DNA from: Macrophomina tecta | Taxonomy: Eukaryota; Ascomycota; Dothideomycetes; Botryosphaeriales; Botryosphaeriaceae | Direction: 5' to 3' | Assembly: GCA_024180945.1 (NCBI GenBank) | Contig: JAKSGN010000003.1 | Location: forward strand, 3,348,001 to 3,412,000 | DNA: 64,000 nt | Shown here: positions 21,497 to 31,118 of the stretch, piece by piece | Layout: the number at the start of each line of letters is the position of its first letter | Position numbering within the stretch: position 1 is the stretch's first letter | Program-made: the position numbers and the translations under genes | Notes under the pieces: model-generated | The model's input: only the letters and a program-made list of their open reading frames with translations | Told to the model about the DNA's origin: nothing | Database searches by the model: none

Positions 21497-23800
21497 TTAG
21501 AGTTTAGCAATTGGAAACTCTGCGATATGCAATCTCGCTGCTGCATACGGAACCAACTTGACTCTCTTCTTTGTACTACGATCAACAACAACATTCACTG
21601 GTGTCAGAGCCGCGGTTCCTTGCTCCACTGGCCAGTCGATTTCATATGCATCAACCCAAACGGCGGTTGGCAGTCCATCTGCTGTCCACAACGGCTTTGG
21701 TAGAGCCTCGCTCTCCGGAAACACACGCTCGACTTCCAATGTCTCCGGGTCGATGGCGTAATTCCAGGCCGAGGTAGGCTCGATGGTATAGTCGAAGGTG
21801 TGTGGGTCCGTTTCGGACACCGGGAGCGGCTTACGATCCGTCCAATTAAGGCATTGATGGGCCGAAGAACTAAATGAGATGGGGAGCGCGTAGAGGAGAG
21901 GGCCGAGGTAGATGGAGATCGTGCCGTTACGATTAACGACGCGAGGTTCAAGCGAGAGATGGATTGAAATGGACGTGGTGCCTCTGGATACGTTGAATTC
22001 CTGCAGTCCTGTTTCACCAGGACTGAGTGGCTCCGATCTGTTGCTGTCTGTCGTGATATATGTAGCTTTTTGCGAGTTCGAAGCCCATCCTGGGATGCGA
22101 ACAGCAAAGCTGAATGCGATCTCTGTTTGCACCGTGTATTTGAGGGTTCCAGAAAACGGATACTGAGTATCGCACTCAATTTTTACTGGATTACCGCTAA
22201 TCTCTGCCTCAAGTGATGTTGGTGCGAGAAGGATATGGGCAAACCCATTCATGCCGTATCGCACATAAGAAGAGGACACATACTTGGGATATCCCTGAGC
22301 ATGGTTTACTGTGCAGCATGGCTAGAGCATCGACAGTTAGTAAGCTGTGTATTTGCTGCGTATCGGTGCTATCTCACAAAGTTTGGCTCCAGTCCGAAGG
22401 TATTGCTGTAAGAAGCGACATTGAAGAAGGGATTCCCGGTGAGATTTCTTGACCACGGTTGATTGGTTTGTGTCACGTACTGGTGTGACCACCCTATTAA
22501 GCATTAGAACATTTCTTGCCTACGACGATCAATATTTCTTACAGTCGTCGCTCACAGCTGCTGGCAAGGCATTATATGCAGCAAGCTCTGCACTATCTGC
22601 AAAAACATTGCTACCGTGGAACCGATACAAGTACGCATATGAGAACATGAGTTCAACCGCCGTACACAGCTCTGAACTTTGAGGGCCGTAAGTAACAAGT
22701 AGTCAGAAGTAGTGGAAGGTGCGGTTACTGACCCTCGCTGGGAATTGTGTCCTCCCAAGTGCTCATCCGCCACTATCGACCCCGAGCGGGAGCCATGGTA
22801 CTGCGCAACCATCTCAGTTGCTTCATATGTCTGCCGAATGAGGCTCTCGTTTTTTGTTGTCCTGTAAAGAACAGTCGGATATCTCAAACCTTCGTGCTGG
22901 TTAGCTAATTAAGTCTTGCGATAATTGCGGGTAGTAAATGCCTTGAGCGAGGTTCACCCCGTGGGTAAAACCGCTGGTATTGATCTTCGGTGTGCCGACT
23001 TTTGGGAAATTCTCATCCGTGAAAAAGGTGGTCCAGTCTCTTGAGCCCCGTCGACCGCCTTCGAACATCAGCTCGATGGTCCTCCAGATCATTTCGTGAT
23101 TGTCGCGTGGATGCTTTTCATACAACCACATCAGAGAAATCGGAAGCTCGTGTGTGCGTGAGACACCAAATCCATACGGATCAAAGGTATCACCATCTTG
23201 GGGCAGAAGTCCTGTGAAATTCTGCTGCAGCATAGCATGAGCAAGCCTAACGAACCTGTGCATGGCATCAACGATGCGCTCCGTCTGAGTAGGGTCTGCT
23301 TCCGCGTATTGCACAAGACCAAAAAACAGTAGACTTCGTGCCCAGATGCCTCTGCTTGGCTTATCTTTTTCGGGGCCCAGCCATCCGTCTTCGGCTTGAT
23401 GTGTGAGCGTATAGTCAAGGAAAGACCTTGCCTGCGCCTTTAGCCTTATATCGTCCAAGGCCCAAGCCAGCGGTACGATGTAGTTGAACCAGTAAGGCGC
23501 TGATTCATGGAGTTCACTGTATTCTTGGTCGCCTCCCAGCCACGTAGAACGGGCGACATATCTATAGAATTCGAAGAGATGTCCTGCCAGACCAGCGGCA
23601 GAAAGAGAAAGCTGATCGCCCAACCAGCTATGTGCGCTGACAGATCCGAGTGGAAGGGAATCAAATTTGAAGGCGGCCAATTCTGTCACTAGTTAAAGGA
23701 ATATCTCACAAAAAAGTAATTGCCAACAGTGCTTACCTTTCATTGTGAGTGCTGTGCCAACCAAGCATGAGAAACAGATAGAAAGAAGTAAGATTTTCAT
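21497..23800 (-). CDS. Secreted GH127/DUF1680-type glycoside hydrolase
   Basis: Six exons: 23737-23800, 22942-23688, 22733-22889, 22543-22676, 22378-22493 and 21497-22321, giving 680 aa. Exon 1 encodes the signal peptide (MKILLLSICFSCLVGTALT). The alpha/alpha-barrel region shows LPLGSVSAHSWLGDQL, GLAGHLFEFYRYVARSTWLG, HGVNLAQ|GLRYPTVLYRTT, EHLGGHNSQ and SELCTAVELM. The zinc site of beta-L-arabinofuranosidases (E-x-C plus a CC pair) is present as E325-x-C327 and C408-C409 in NFPCCTVNHAQG, so the thiol-based mechanism of GH127 is likely kept. A C-terminal beta-sandwich follows. Intron 2 (22890-22941) must use a GC donor with a CTAAC branch site and AAG acceptor; no GT alternative restores the family motif. 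The substrate is probably a plant or microbial arabinose-containing glycan, by family only. Confidence 0.85.
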
Positions 23801-25286
23801 TCCGACGAGTAGTCTCCAATCGTGAAACAGGTACTAGGTATAGCATTGGCCTTATAATTGCACTCTTAAGGCTTGTTTGTTCTATCGGGCTTGCTCCGGA
23901 AGATTGTCCGTTCTCCACCCCTGCGTGCATTCTAGGATGGGGAGCGTCATCGGAAACGGAGAAAAAGCCGACACTTTATCCGAAATATTAACTACGATCA
24001 TAAGATCGGGATCGCAAAAAGATATAGTAGTAACTTAAAGAATTTCTATAGTAATCCACTCTTAGCTATATAAAGTCGTTGACGGGAAATCCCCTTCGGG
24101 TTTAGCTCTACTACCGGTAGCTTAGTGGCGTTAAAGTAAGAGACTGTACTTGCTGCATCTATAGCCCTTCTATTAGCTTAAGCAGTGTTTCGCTTCTATT
24201 ACTGTATATTCTCTAAGTTAGTGTCGTTTCGTCAAATATCGTATCGATGCTGTCAAGATCCTCTGCGCTCAGCATGCCGACGGTTAGAGTTGTCGGGCGA
24301 GACCTGTGTCCTAGTAAGGCCACAGACGCGCATTATCGAGACATAATAGCTAAGTGTTCTAAAGGATTGCCAAAGGCTTATAGCTGTAACGGCGAGGAAG
24401 TAAGACAAGGAGGACAAGAGTAAGACAAGGTCGATAAGATAAGTATTATCGAATTCTAGGTTAAGAGCCGTGTGCATATCGAGTGAGCGCGTTAAATAGG
24501 AGAAGAGGAGTTTATATAGATAATTACTGGCTGTAAAAGAGCCCTAGCACAGGCAACGGCGCAGCCTTCAGCAGTCCTAGCGCAGCGAGAGATCCTTGCT
24601 CGTTCGGGCTCATGGATTAAAAACATCGATCAGTATCAGCTGAGCGATCTTTGCGTGCCGTGCAGCGCTTGTCTGGGGTGTCACAGTGGTAAAGTTGCGC
24701 GCGCTGCGAGGAAGGATTTTGGTGTAGTGACAGCGGTCCGCCATCAGCGCCATGCTCCCACTTAAATCGCTGACGGATTGGCTGGCTAAAAAGCTGCTAG
24801 TAGCAAAGGCAAAGACCGCCAAAAACGGCTGCCTCTTAGCCGTCCGCTCATTACATAAAGTAAACGAACTCATCAGCCACTTGATGCCTTTTCGTTTTAT
24901 GGCATCTCATATGCTATTAGAAAAGCATTCCACGTCGGATTAGGGGCAGAGAGCATTGATTGGTTCCCATCTGGATGACTCAAGGGGGCAGAGAGGTCAA
25001 CTCCCATCAACTACAACCCCCAACCTCATCAAACGTTCCCTTCATTGGAGACCCCAATCAAAGAGCATTCAACCCCCCTTTTCACCATATTTGAGCGGAT
25101 GTTGAGCGAATGGACCGGCGAAAGTGTATCCTTCTTCAGCTGTCAATCATGACGACCAAAGTCCAATTACTGTCCATGTCTTGATGAAACCCTAGTTTAT
25201 CAAGCCAGAAGTAGTAATCGTAAGATCAGAACTCATGATGAAGAGCCTGCACTCCTACTGGTGATCGAATCGAGGGCCAGCGGTGT
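23801..25286. other. Intergenic, TA-rich tract and no supported gene
   Basis: The stretch 23990-24540 is rich in TA steps (TATAGTAA, TTAGCTATATAAA) with scattered repeats of GTAAGACAAGG near 24400-24440, looking like an old decayed repeat. An 87-codon minus ORF at 24610-24873 has no known domain. Bases 24950-25280 hold the 3' side of the rhodanese gene and nothing else visible. Confidence 0.4.
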
Positions 25287-25869
25287 TCACCATTTCGAAG
25301 CGTCATACTCCTGCATGCGCGCCACGTACTCAGGTCCCGCCTTTGCCCAGCCCTTGATGCCTCCCTCGAGCACGACACTTTTCATCGCAGCGTCTCCTTG
25401 GTTACTCACATAATCGGCAAACCAACCAGCACAGCGTGGGCCCCGACCATTGGATGAACCTGGTACACGTGAGTTCCGGGGGTTCGTGTGGGAGAAAATG
25501 CGACTTACCGCACCACCAGATGGCTTCAGAAATGCCGGCAGCTTTGAAAATGGCATAATGCGTTGAGATTGTTGGATACAAGCTGTGCGCTGGCAGGTTG
25601 ATCGCACCCTCTATCGTACCGCCCTACATGTGCCGCGGTCAGAGTCGGAAGGAGATCGAGCGGATACCATGGCCAGGACATACCTCAAAATCAGTCCGTC
25701 GCACGTCAATGAGCACGAAACCCTTTCCCGACTTCTCTCCCTGCTGGATCCTCTCCAAAAGCTGTTCACGGGTGATCTTGGGCAAGTCTTTGGTGCGGGG
25801 CTCCGGGTAGGCCGCGTGCCACGGGGCTTCGTCCGAAGTACCCGCCCCTGCCTTTGTTTCCGTAGTCAT
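25287..25869 (-). CDS. Rhodanese-domain phosphatase/arsenate reductase (Arc2/Acr2-like)
   Basis: Three exons: 25684-25869, 25509-25623 and 25287-25459, with introns of 60 and 49 bp, giving 157 aa. The rhodanese fold is recognised by FVLIDVRRTDFE|GGTIEGAINLPAHS across intron 1. The active-site loop WWC|GSSNGRGPRCAGWFADY spans intron 2: C100 and R106 form the C-x5-R loop of Cdc25/Acr2-type rhodaneses, rather than the shorter loop of sulfurtransferases. Length and motif match small fungal Acr2p/Ych1-like proteins that reduce arsenate with glutathione or act as phosphatases. No arsenic-resistance neighbours (Acr3 pump, Arr1 regulator) are in the window, so a general phosphatase role is equally possible. 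Confidence 0.85.
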
Positions 25870-26635
25870 GGTATCGAAAGCCGAAAATCGCGACGAGCGT
25901 TTGATGAAGGAAATCTTGAGAAATTTGGAAGGGAACGCAAGGTTCTAACACAGACGTGAGGGGCATTGCTTAGCTCGAGTCGTTGAAGTGGGGGCGTCAC
26001 TCGCCTCCTCTCATTGGCTGAATTCGACGGTGAGAAACAATAGACAGCTGGGATCGCAAGGCGCAAACCGGGATGATGTCTGTCGTAAACAACCGGAGCA
26101 GAAAGAGATACATAGCAAATCTCCAATTTTCTTTTAGAGCGTTTACCTACAATCTGTCAGCCCTTCTGCGCCATCCCCTTAAGTCACTGCGGCCAACGGA
26201 GGCGTCGTCGGGAAGAGCGTCTATGGAATATTCGCGCTTATTCAGTTTTACATGCCTATACCAAAGAACCCGCCTGGGGCGAGCATATTGCTCACCTATC
26301 CCGAACGTACCATCAGCTCAGTCCTTGAGAGAGAAAAGTCGAGCGCCAGCGGAAGGGCCGTAACATCGCCACTTTCCCAATTCGGCAATGCTTTCACAGG
26401 CTCACACTGATTAAAACCTGAAGCCCCGTGATTGAAGTAAAGGGAAAGTGAAATGAGCGGACAAGCTGAATTAAAATGCGTCGAAGCATGACTGGAGTAG
26501 CCTAGCATCTCCCGCCATCATGGCAACGGCGCCACTGAAGTGTCCACTTACCACCACCGACGGGCGACGACAGGCAGCCGCGCCCGTACGCGCCCACGTC
26601 AATCAAGCCGTCAAACGCAAAGGCTCCACTGCCTA

Positions 26636-26684
<49 letters not shown>

Positions 26685-26784
26685 GCAAACCGACCACCGC
26701 AACGCTCTTTGCTTTCAGGCCACTCCGCGTCTGCATCGGACACCCGCATCCCCCAACACAACAACCACATCGCCCAGCGCCGTC
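25870..26784. other. Intergenic promoter region with CT microsatellite
   Basis: Divergent spacing between the rhodanese gene and the 461-aa coiled-coil gene. The right part (26560-26780) is pyrimidine-rich and contains a 45-bp (CT)n tract, typical of a fungal promoter or leader. No gene seen. Confidence 0.5.
26638..26682. repeat. (CT)n microsatellite
   Basis: An uninterrupted CT dinucleotide tract of 45 bp, about 100 bp upstream of the start codon at 26785. It probably lies in the 5' leader or core promoter of that gene and is likely length-variable between strains. Confidence 0.95.
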
Positions 26785-28170
26785 ATGTGGTCCTTCGCGC
26801 CAGCAAGTGATGACCTCTCTTTCCACGAAGCCATCCGTCTACTATCGACGCACTGGGGCGGCAACCCCGAGAACTGGCACCCCAGTCAGACGTATCCTTA
26901 CAAAGCGCGCGGCGACCCGAACCAGTGGCCGGACGGCGTGCCCAGCGCCCTGGCCCGGCTCGCCCAAGTCGCCGGCAGCTCGCGACGCTCCGCCGCTCTC
27001 GCGACGCTCGAGACGGTGATCCGCGAGCGAGTGATCAAGGCGGCACGGGCCGCGCAGGACAAGGAAGCTCAACTGGCCAGCACCAAGGGCAAGAGGCCTG
27101 GCAGGAAGAGGAAGGGAAACGCCGCCACCACCACCAGTAGCAGTAACGCCGCCGATGCGGGCAGATGCGATGACGACCAGCATGGCGACGCCCACGAGAA
27201 CAACCCGAAGCACGCTCTCGTCAGCGACATCCGCACCGCCGCGGCGCGCATGTCCTACTTCAACGAGGACGCGTCGTATCCGCGCAGCAGCAGAAGCAGC
27301 AGAAACGCCACCTTCTCCACCTCCACACCTTCCCTCGCCGCCGTTGTGGACAAGAGCAACAACGAGAGGGACATGTTCAACGACACCTCGACCCCCGAAA
27401 TCCCGCCCACGACCGCCCGCCGCAGCGCCGCCTACCCCGTCGCCACGCGGCCCGCGCGGCGCCTGCGCTCCGCCATCGGCGCCTTCCACGACGCCTCGCT
27501 GGTCGACTTTGACGCCGAGGAGTACGAGCGCGAGGCGCGGGCGCTGCGGCGCAAGCGCGCCAGCGAGGACGAAGAGATCGACTACCGCTTCTGGGGCAAG
27601 TCGGCGGTCGATCCGACGTACGGGCCTGCTCCTCCGCATCCTTTGTCCAGCCGCGATGCGGAAGGGGCGGGCGGCGGTGGCGAGACGGGTGGCAAGAGGA
27701 AGGGCGAGGGCAACAGCGCGAACATACAGCAGCGGAAGAGGCCGCGGTACCGTCCGGAGCGGCCCATGCCGTCGCCGCCTCCGCACTCACCGACGAGGGC
27801 CGGCGGCCCGGGTACGATGGAGTGGCGGGACGAGGTGGAGCGGCTGAGGGCGGAGAAGCGGAAGGAGATGGAGGCGCGGACGGGCGGTGGCGGCGTCGGG
27901 GCGGCGTTGGCGAAGATCCAGGCGTTCGAGAGGATCACCGCGGACCTGAACGCGGAGATCAAGCGCCTGAAGGAGGAGAAGGAGAGGAAGAGCCTGCAAA
28001 AGCGGATCAGGGAGCTGGAGGCTGAGGTCAGGAGGCTAAAGGAGGAGATTAAGGAGAGGGAGAGGAAGGACAAGGAGACGGAGGAGGCGGCGCAGAAGGA
28101 AGAGAGGGAGAAGGTTCGCAAGACGCTAGCCGAGCTTGGAGAGAATGACATGGTCATGTCGGATGGGTAG
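26785..28170 (+). CDS. Hypothetical coiled-coil, basic nuclear-type protein
   Basis: Single exon of 461 aa; I do not recognise the family. The N-terminal 60 residues are the most protein-like part (SFHEAIRLLSTHWGGNPENW, PNQWPDGVPSALARLAQ). A basic cluster KGKRPGRKRKG at about 101-111 is a good nuclear-localisation candidate. Residues 110-340 are low-complexity, Ser/Arg/Pro/Gly-rich and probably disordered. Residues about 345-450 form a long charged coiled coil of Glu/Lys/Arg heptads (ELEAEVRRLKEEIKERE...). The last ten residues are acidic and Ser-containing. The gene is very GC-rich, so both-strand overlapping ORFs here are shadows. It converges with the sororin-like gene, with stops 388 bp apart. 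A chromatin or RNA-processing role is conceivable, but nothing specific can be said. Confidence 0.75.
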   Translation: MWSFAPASDDLSFHEAIRLLSTHWGGNPENWHPSQTYPYKARGDPNQWPDGVPSALARLAQVAGSSRRSAALATLETVIRERVIKAARAAQDKEAQLASTKGKRPGRKRKGNAATTTSSSNAADAGRCDDDQHGDAHENNPKHALVSDIRTAAARMSYFNEDASYPRSSRSSRNATFSTSTPSLAAVVDKSNNERDMFNDTSTPEIPPTTARRSAAYPVATRPARRLRSAIGAFHDASLVDFDAEEYEREARALRRKRASEDEEIDYRFWGKSAVDPTYGPAPPHPLSSRDAEGAGGGGETGGKRKGEGNSANIQQRKRPRYRPERPMPSPPPHSPTRAGGPGTMEWRDEVERLRAEKRKEMEARTGGGGVGAALAKIQAFERITADLNAEIKRLKEEKERKSLQKRIRELEAEVRRLKEEIKERERKDKETEEAAQKEEREKVRKTLAELGENDMVMSDG

Positions 28171-28557
28171 AAAGTTGAGGCAGCGGTGGGGATTGCTGTC
28201 CATCATCATGGCCGCACAGCTATTAGGATAATCAGTTGCGTTCGCGCGCTCCATTCATGATACGATGCGGGAAAGAGCGTTGGAAAGCCTGTGGGCCTCT
28301 GGATATCCGAGGCCGTGCTACTCATTCTTTCGTATTAATTCATTACTTCCGAAAAAGCGCAGAGGTGAACAGCAGATAACTCACTTCATCTAGAATGCTA
28401 TCACATTTGCTATGCGTAGAAGAGAGCCATGCCGACAACGACGTGTATGAAGATACCAGCCAAACGTCACGTACGTTATCCCATTAGATGCCATAGAAAA
28501 CGGCAGCGCCCCCAGACTCCCGAAAGAGATCGCCTTGACACAAAGAAAAGCGAGCCA

Positions 28558-30525
28558 CTACCTCCATGGGCTACTCGCACTCGCACCTCCCATATCCACA
28601 CTCTCAAACTCCATTTCCCAATCATCCACCTCCTTGAACTTCCTCGCGGCAGCCTCCAGCTCCTTGCTCTTGGCCAGCTCCCTCATCTCACTCGTCTCGA
28701 CCACGTCATCCTCCCCACCTTCTCCTTCGCTCTCTCCACCACTCCTCACATAGATTGAAGCATCTCCATCCTGATTCTCCTTGTCACTTGAAAAGCGTTG
28801 TCTCCGGCCATAAGTCCTGCTCAGACGCTTGCCTTTACCTTTTTCCGGTACTACTGAGCCCTTCCTTCCCCGCACCGTGCTATCCGATGCCTTCGCTATT
28901 ACATCGGCGCCTTTCTTGCCCTTCCTGGGGGCGGGGGTGCGTTGTAGCTCGTCCTCATCCGCACTCTGCTCTTCCTCGGCGCTTCCCTGCTCGTCATCTT
29001 CGACATCAGAGCTGGGTATCTCGAACGTTCCAACCGCCTTCTTCGCGGTGCGAGAGGCAGGCTTTTTCCGTCGGCGCGGCAGAAGGGACTGTAATGTTGC
29101 GGTGGATAAAGACATTGTCTTTTGTTTTCTTGCCGGCCCTTTCTTACGCGTGGTATGTGCTCGGACGGGAGTTTCGGTGGCGGTGTCGGAATCCGAGTCA
29201 GAGGATGAGAGTGGATCCGCGGTGTAGTCTTCAACGGCATTTTTGGTCTTCCGCCTGCTAGTCGCACTGTTGCTAGGTACGCTGTTGCGAACACTCCGTC
29301 GGGGTCGTTTTGCTGGTGCTTCTTCCGGCTCAGACACGACCGGTAGAGAAGACAACGGAGAAGTCGAAGAGCGAGTCCTACTAACGACCACCTGCGCAAC
29401 AGCTGTATCTTCGACCGTGTGCTTCTCGTTCTGCTCAGCCTCAGGTTGTGTATCCGCCACGACATCTGGCAACTCCGATGCATCAGAGTAAAGATGCTCC
29501 GGCGACGTTGCTTTCATCGGAGACTCGTTGACCGGCGGCGAAGATCGTGGAACCTGAACCTCCTCCACCCTCTCCCGCTCATCCAACTTCCTCTTCCTCG
29601 AGCTCGAGGTCCTCGGCTCTGACGACCCCTGCAGCGCCGCGGCTCCCTTCCTCAAATTCAACGGCGTGCTCTCATGATCCGGCTCGAAATCGCCCAGGCT
29701 GTAATCCAGCGTCAACGCGCTATCATCCGGATCACTCCCATCCCCACCATCCTCAACATCACTCTGCTGCATCATCCGCAGCAAACTCGGCTGCCTCTTC
29801 CTCCTCTTAAACTTGCTCAGCGCGAGGACACTTGACTCCGCCGCAGGCGTCCCCTGCGCCTTGACCACACTCGGCGGCGGGTTCCAGTGGCTGCTCGACG
29901 CCCTCCTCACCCTGCTCGTTGTGCCCGGTACAGGTGGGAGCGACGACTCGCGCCGCCTGCCCCTCGCACCAATATCACCCTCCGCCTGCGCCCCCTCCGC
30001 ATTCCCCCTCATGGCCTCCTCCCGCCGCCGCCTCAGTGCCTCCAGCGCCCTCGCCTGCTCCTCGTCCGCCCCCGTCCGCTTCACCGGCTTCTTCTTCGTG
30101 TGCGCCAGCCTTCCTCCTCCTACTTTCTTATTTAATGCTCCTCCTCCGTCGCCCAGGCCGCCCGTCATGATGTATTCCTCAGGCCTGGTGCGCTCGGCGC
30201 GGTTGCGGTTGGTGAAGAGGCGGGCCGGGCGCGTCGAGATGCCGAGAGTGTCGCTATCGTTCCCGCTGCCTTGCCCTCTCTGATCGTAGTCCTCTGCTTG
30301 GTCTTGCTTGGTGCTGGTCTGGGTCCCCTCATCGTTGTCATGATCCTCGCTGGCGTCGTCGGCCTGGGGCTGAAGGCGTGCGGAAGGAGGCTTGGTCCGG
30401 CGCGCAAGGACGGTTTTCGAAGCTGCTGCTGGCGCGCTATCTGCTGGCGCTGCGGCGGATTTAGAAGCGGTGCGTGCGGTGGAGCGCGTCTGCGCTGGGG
30501 CGCGCGTGCTGCGCTTTGGTGGCAT
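28558..30525 (-). CDS. KEN-box nuclear protein with sororin-like C-terminus
   Basis: Single exon of 655 aa. Nearly all of it is low-complexity, Ser/Arg/Pro/Glu-rich and expected to be disordered, with many basic patches suited to chromatin. The N-terminus is MPPKRSTRAPAQTRSTART. A KEN box lies at 582-584 (SSDKENQDG), a degron used by the APC/C. The last about 45 residues form a compact conserved-looking block: SEMRELAKSKELEAAARKF then KEVDDWEMEFESVDM. Its pattern, an amphipathic helix followed by an acidic/aromatic E-x-[D/E]-x-[F/W]-[E/D]-x-x-[V/F]-E end, resembles the C-terminal sororin domain of vertebrate CDCA5. Sororin protects cohesin from Wapl. The fungal assignment is inference from this short block plus the KEN box, and other KEN-box chromatin proteins are possible. 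Confidence 0.7.
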   Translation of the reverse strand: MPPKRSTRAPAQTRSTARTASKSAAAPADSAPAAASKTVLARRTKPPSARLQPQADDASEDHDNDEGTQTSTKQDQAEDYDQRGQGSGNDSDTLGISTRPARLFTNRNRAERTRPEEYIMTGGLGDGGGALNKKVGGGRLAHTKKKPVKRTGADEEQARALEALRRRREEAMRGNAEGAQAEGDIGARGRRRESSLPPVPGTTSRVRRASSSHWNPPPSVVKAQGTPAAESSVLALSKFKRRKRQPSLLRMMQQSDVEDGGDGSDPDDSALTLDYSLGDFEPDHESTPLNLRKGAAALQGSSEPRTSSSRKRKLDERERVEEVQVPRSSPPVNESPMKATSPEHLYSDASELPDVVADTQPEAEQNEKHTVEDTAVAQVVVSRTRSSTSPLSSLPVVSEPEEAPAKRPRRSVRNSVPSNSATSRRKTKNAVEDYTADPLSSSDSDSDTATETPVRAHTTRKKGPARKQKTMSLSTATLQSLLPRRRKKPASRTAKKAVGTFEIPSSDVEDDEQGSAEEEQSADEDELQRTPAPRKGKKGADVIAKASDSTVRGRKGSVVPEKGKGKRLSRTYGRRQRFSSDKENQDGDASIYVRSGGESEGEGGEDDVVETSEMRELAKSKELEAAARKFKEVDDWEMEFESVDMGGASASSPWR

Positions 30526-31118
30526 TATGGTCGTCGCGCCTAGGTAGAACGGAGCGCAATTGCAAATTGCGATGCGCTTGCACTATGCGCGCGAGAGGCC
30601 GCGATTACCTCAGCCCGTTGCGAAGATTTGCTGCGTCGGCGACGGTGGAAGTCGTTGCAGTGATGTGGGCGGGGCGAGGGATGAGTTGGATAATGCGGTG
30701 TTGACGTGTTAGACGCGTTCCGCGCCGCACTTCCGACTAGGCGTTTTTCGACGCGCTGCACGTGATCGCGCCATTCGCACCTCAGGGCTGCACCGCTTTT
30801 ATAGGCAAAGCGAAAAATGGTCATGAAGCCATTGTAAATGGCTAGAACATTCAAGGTATCTTTATACTGGCGCTAATATTCCATTGCTGCTTGTGATCGT
30901 TAACCCACATACCCCTTCCTTTTTCCTTTCCTTTTTTTTCTTTTGCCCTTGCAGGTGTAGTTAGCATGCGGAGACGCCTCTGCTGAACCGTGATCAAGAG
31001 CCGACATCATTTCTTCCACCCTCAAATGACACAGATGCCACCATCATAAGAAGCTGACGGCCCGCATTATTGGCGGCATTCCTATCAACCATCCTCACAA
31101 GTCCCTGTAACCCTTCGC

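Noticed and set aside
4697..23800. Secondary-metabolite cluster around the FAD oxidoreductase
   Set aside because: No PKS, NRPS, terpene cyclase, P450, transporter or cluster regulator in the neighbouring 20 kb.
24610..24873. 87-codon minus ORF considered as a transposase fragment
   Set aside because: No DDE-type or HTH motif, no terminal inverted repeats found around it.
26842..27786. 314-codon minus-strand ORF opposite the coiled-coil gene
   Set aside because: Arg/Gly/Val-rich antisense shadow of a GC-rich coding exon.
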